Positions 6,252 to 6,539 of a stretch of DNA of 6,539 nt are shown piece after piece. The notes below the pieces were generated by a model that was not told where the DNA came from, did not search any database, and saw nothing but the letters and a program-made list of their open reading frames with translations. Position 1 is the first letter of the stretch; each line of letters begins with the position of its first letter. The translations under genes were made by a program, and so were the position numbers. Origin of the DNA: Flavobacterium sp. UBA807 (GTDB lineage: Bacteria > Bacteroidota > Bacteroidia > Flavobacteriales > Flavobacteriaceae); the NCBI GenBank assembly GCA_002296885.1, contig DBIH01000201.1, forward strand, positions 1-6,539, in the 5' to 3' direction.

Positions 6252-6539
6252 TTACTTGTCAATGGTTTCATCAGCTTTATCTTCAGTTGCATTTTCTTTA
6301 TTGGGCACAACTTCTACCGTTGATGTTGGTTGTAAAATTTCAGTAGTGAATTCTGCGGTTGCTGTATGAACATATTTGTAACTTGGAAATTTAATTTTAT
6401 GCCATTCAGTAGTTTTTGGCAAATCATCACCAAATAAATAACCCCATGGTTCAAGCGTGTCTATGCGGTCAAAGATTACTTTTAGGATGGCTATAACCGG
6501 AATTGCCAGAAACATTCCCGTAATGCCCCCCAACACATT
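6252..6539 (-). CDS. AI-2E family transporter, C-terminal part (partial)
   Basis: The frame is open to the right edge, so the gene's start and most of its membrane core lie outside the window; 95 residues and the TAA stop are visible. The first visible part, Asn-Val-Leu-Gly-Gly-Ile-Thr-Gly-Met-Phe-Leu-Ala-Ile-Pro, followed by a hydrophobic helix, matches the last transmembrane segment of the AI-2E transporter family (PF01594, TqsA/PerM/YdiK-like). These are multi-pass inner-membrane exporters; some family members export autoinducer-2 and others act as antiporters or are uncharacterised, so the substrate here is unknown. After Trp-Gly-Tyr-Leu-Phe-Gly-Asp-Asp, a hydrophilic tail of about 50 residues runs to the stop, ending in a Glu/Lys/Asp-rich stretch. 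A GTG at 6536-6534 is an internal Val codon, not the start. It is the upstream partner of the MscS-type gene. Confidence 0.85.
   Translation of the reverse strand, partial: NVLGGITGMFLAIPVIAILKVIFDRIDTLEPWGYLFGDDLPKTTEWHKIKFPSYKYVHTATAEFTTEILQPTSTVEVVPNKENATEDKADETIDK

Noticed and set aside
6141..6323. 60-codon plus-strand reading frame
   Set aside because: Antisense to the MscS-type start and AI-2E-family end; its hydrophobic look comes from the membrane-protein gene beneath it.
6534..6536. GTG as start of the right-hand gene
   Set aside because: The frame remains open to the window edge and the residues there belong to the interior of the AI-2E family's last membrane region.

Overview
The window reads as a stretch of a low-GC Bacteroidota chromosome, most likely Flavobacteriaceae and Flavobacterium-like. 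The evidence is AT-rich DNA, start codons without convincing Shine-Dalgarno sequences, a three-gene MCE transporter operon without mlaB or mlaC, an OmpA-family protein with the Bacteroidota-type cysteine-containing C-terminus, and a lipoprotein whose first mature residues resemble the Bacteroidota surface-export signal. No species can be assigned from sequence reading alone.

Layout from left to right. (1) Positions 1-279, minus strand: the 5' part of a small exported protein cut by the window edge. (2) Positions 391-2667, minus strand: an operon transcribed mlaE (permease), mlaF (ATPase), mlaD (MCE substrate-binding protein), with a 4-base overlap and then a 19-base gap. It encodes an Mla-type ABC lipid transporter of the inner membrane. 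(3) Positions 2668-2907: a 240-base, very AT-rich divergent intergenic region with a plausible Bacteroidota promoter for the rightward genes. (4) Positions 2908-5708, plus strand: a two-gene unit with an 11-base gap, encoding a 579-residue OmpA-like protein (predicted barrel, two Ig-like inserts, peptidoglycan-binding domain) and a 349-residue putative surface lipoprotein with an Ig-like C-terminal domain. (5) Positions 5705-6539, minus strand: a short MscS-type mechanosensitive channel and, upstream of it, the C-terminal end of an AI-2E-family membrane protein cut by the right edge. The two are 13 bases apart and probably co-transcribed.

The shared theme is the cell envelope: lipid trafficking between membranes, anchoring of the outer membrane to peptidoglycan, a surface-exposed lipoprotein and osmotic protection. 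The window looks like ordinary chromosome. I saw no RNA gene, insertion sequence, CRISPR array, phage gene or defence system. The least characterised part is the OmpA-like/lipoprotein pair, which may form one surface assembly. That is an inference from operon structure and domain content. Nothing here is a clear case of a new system.
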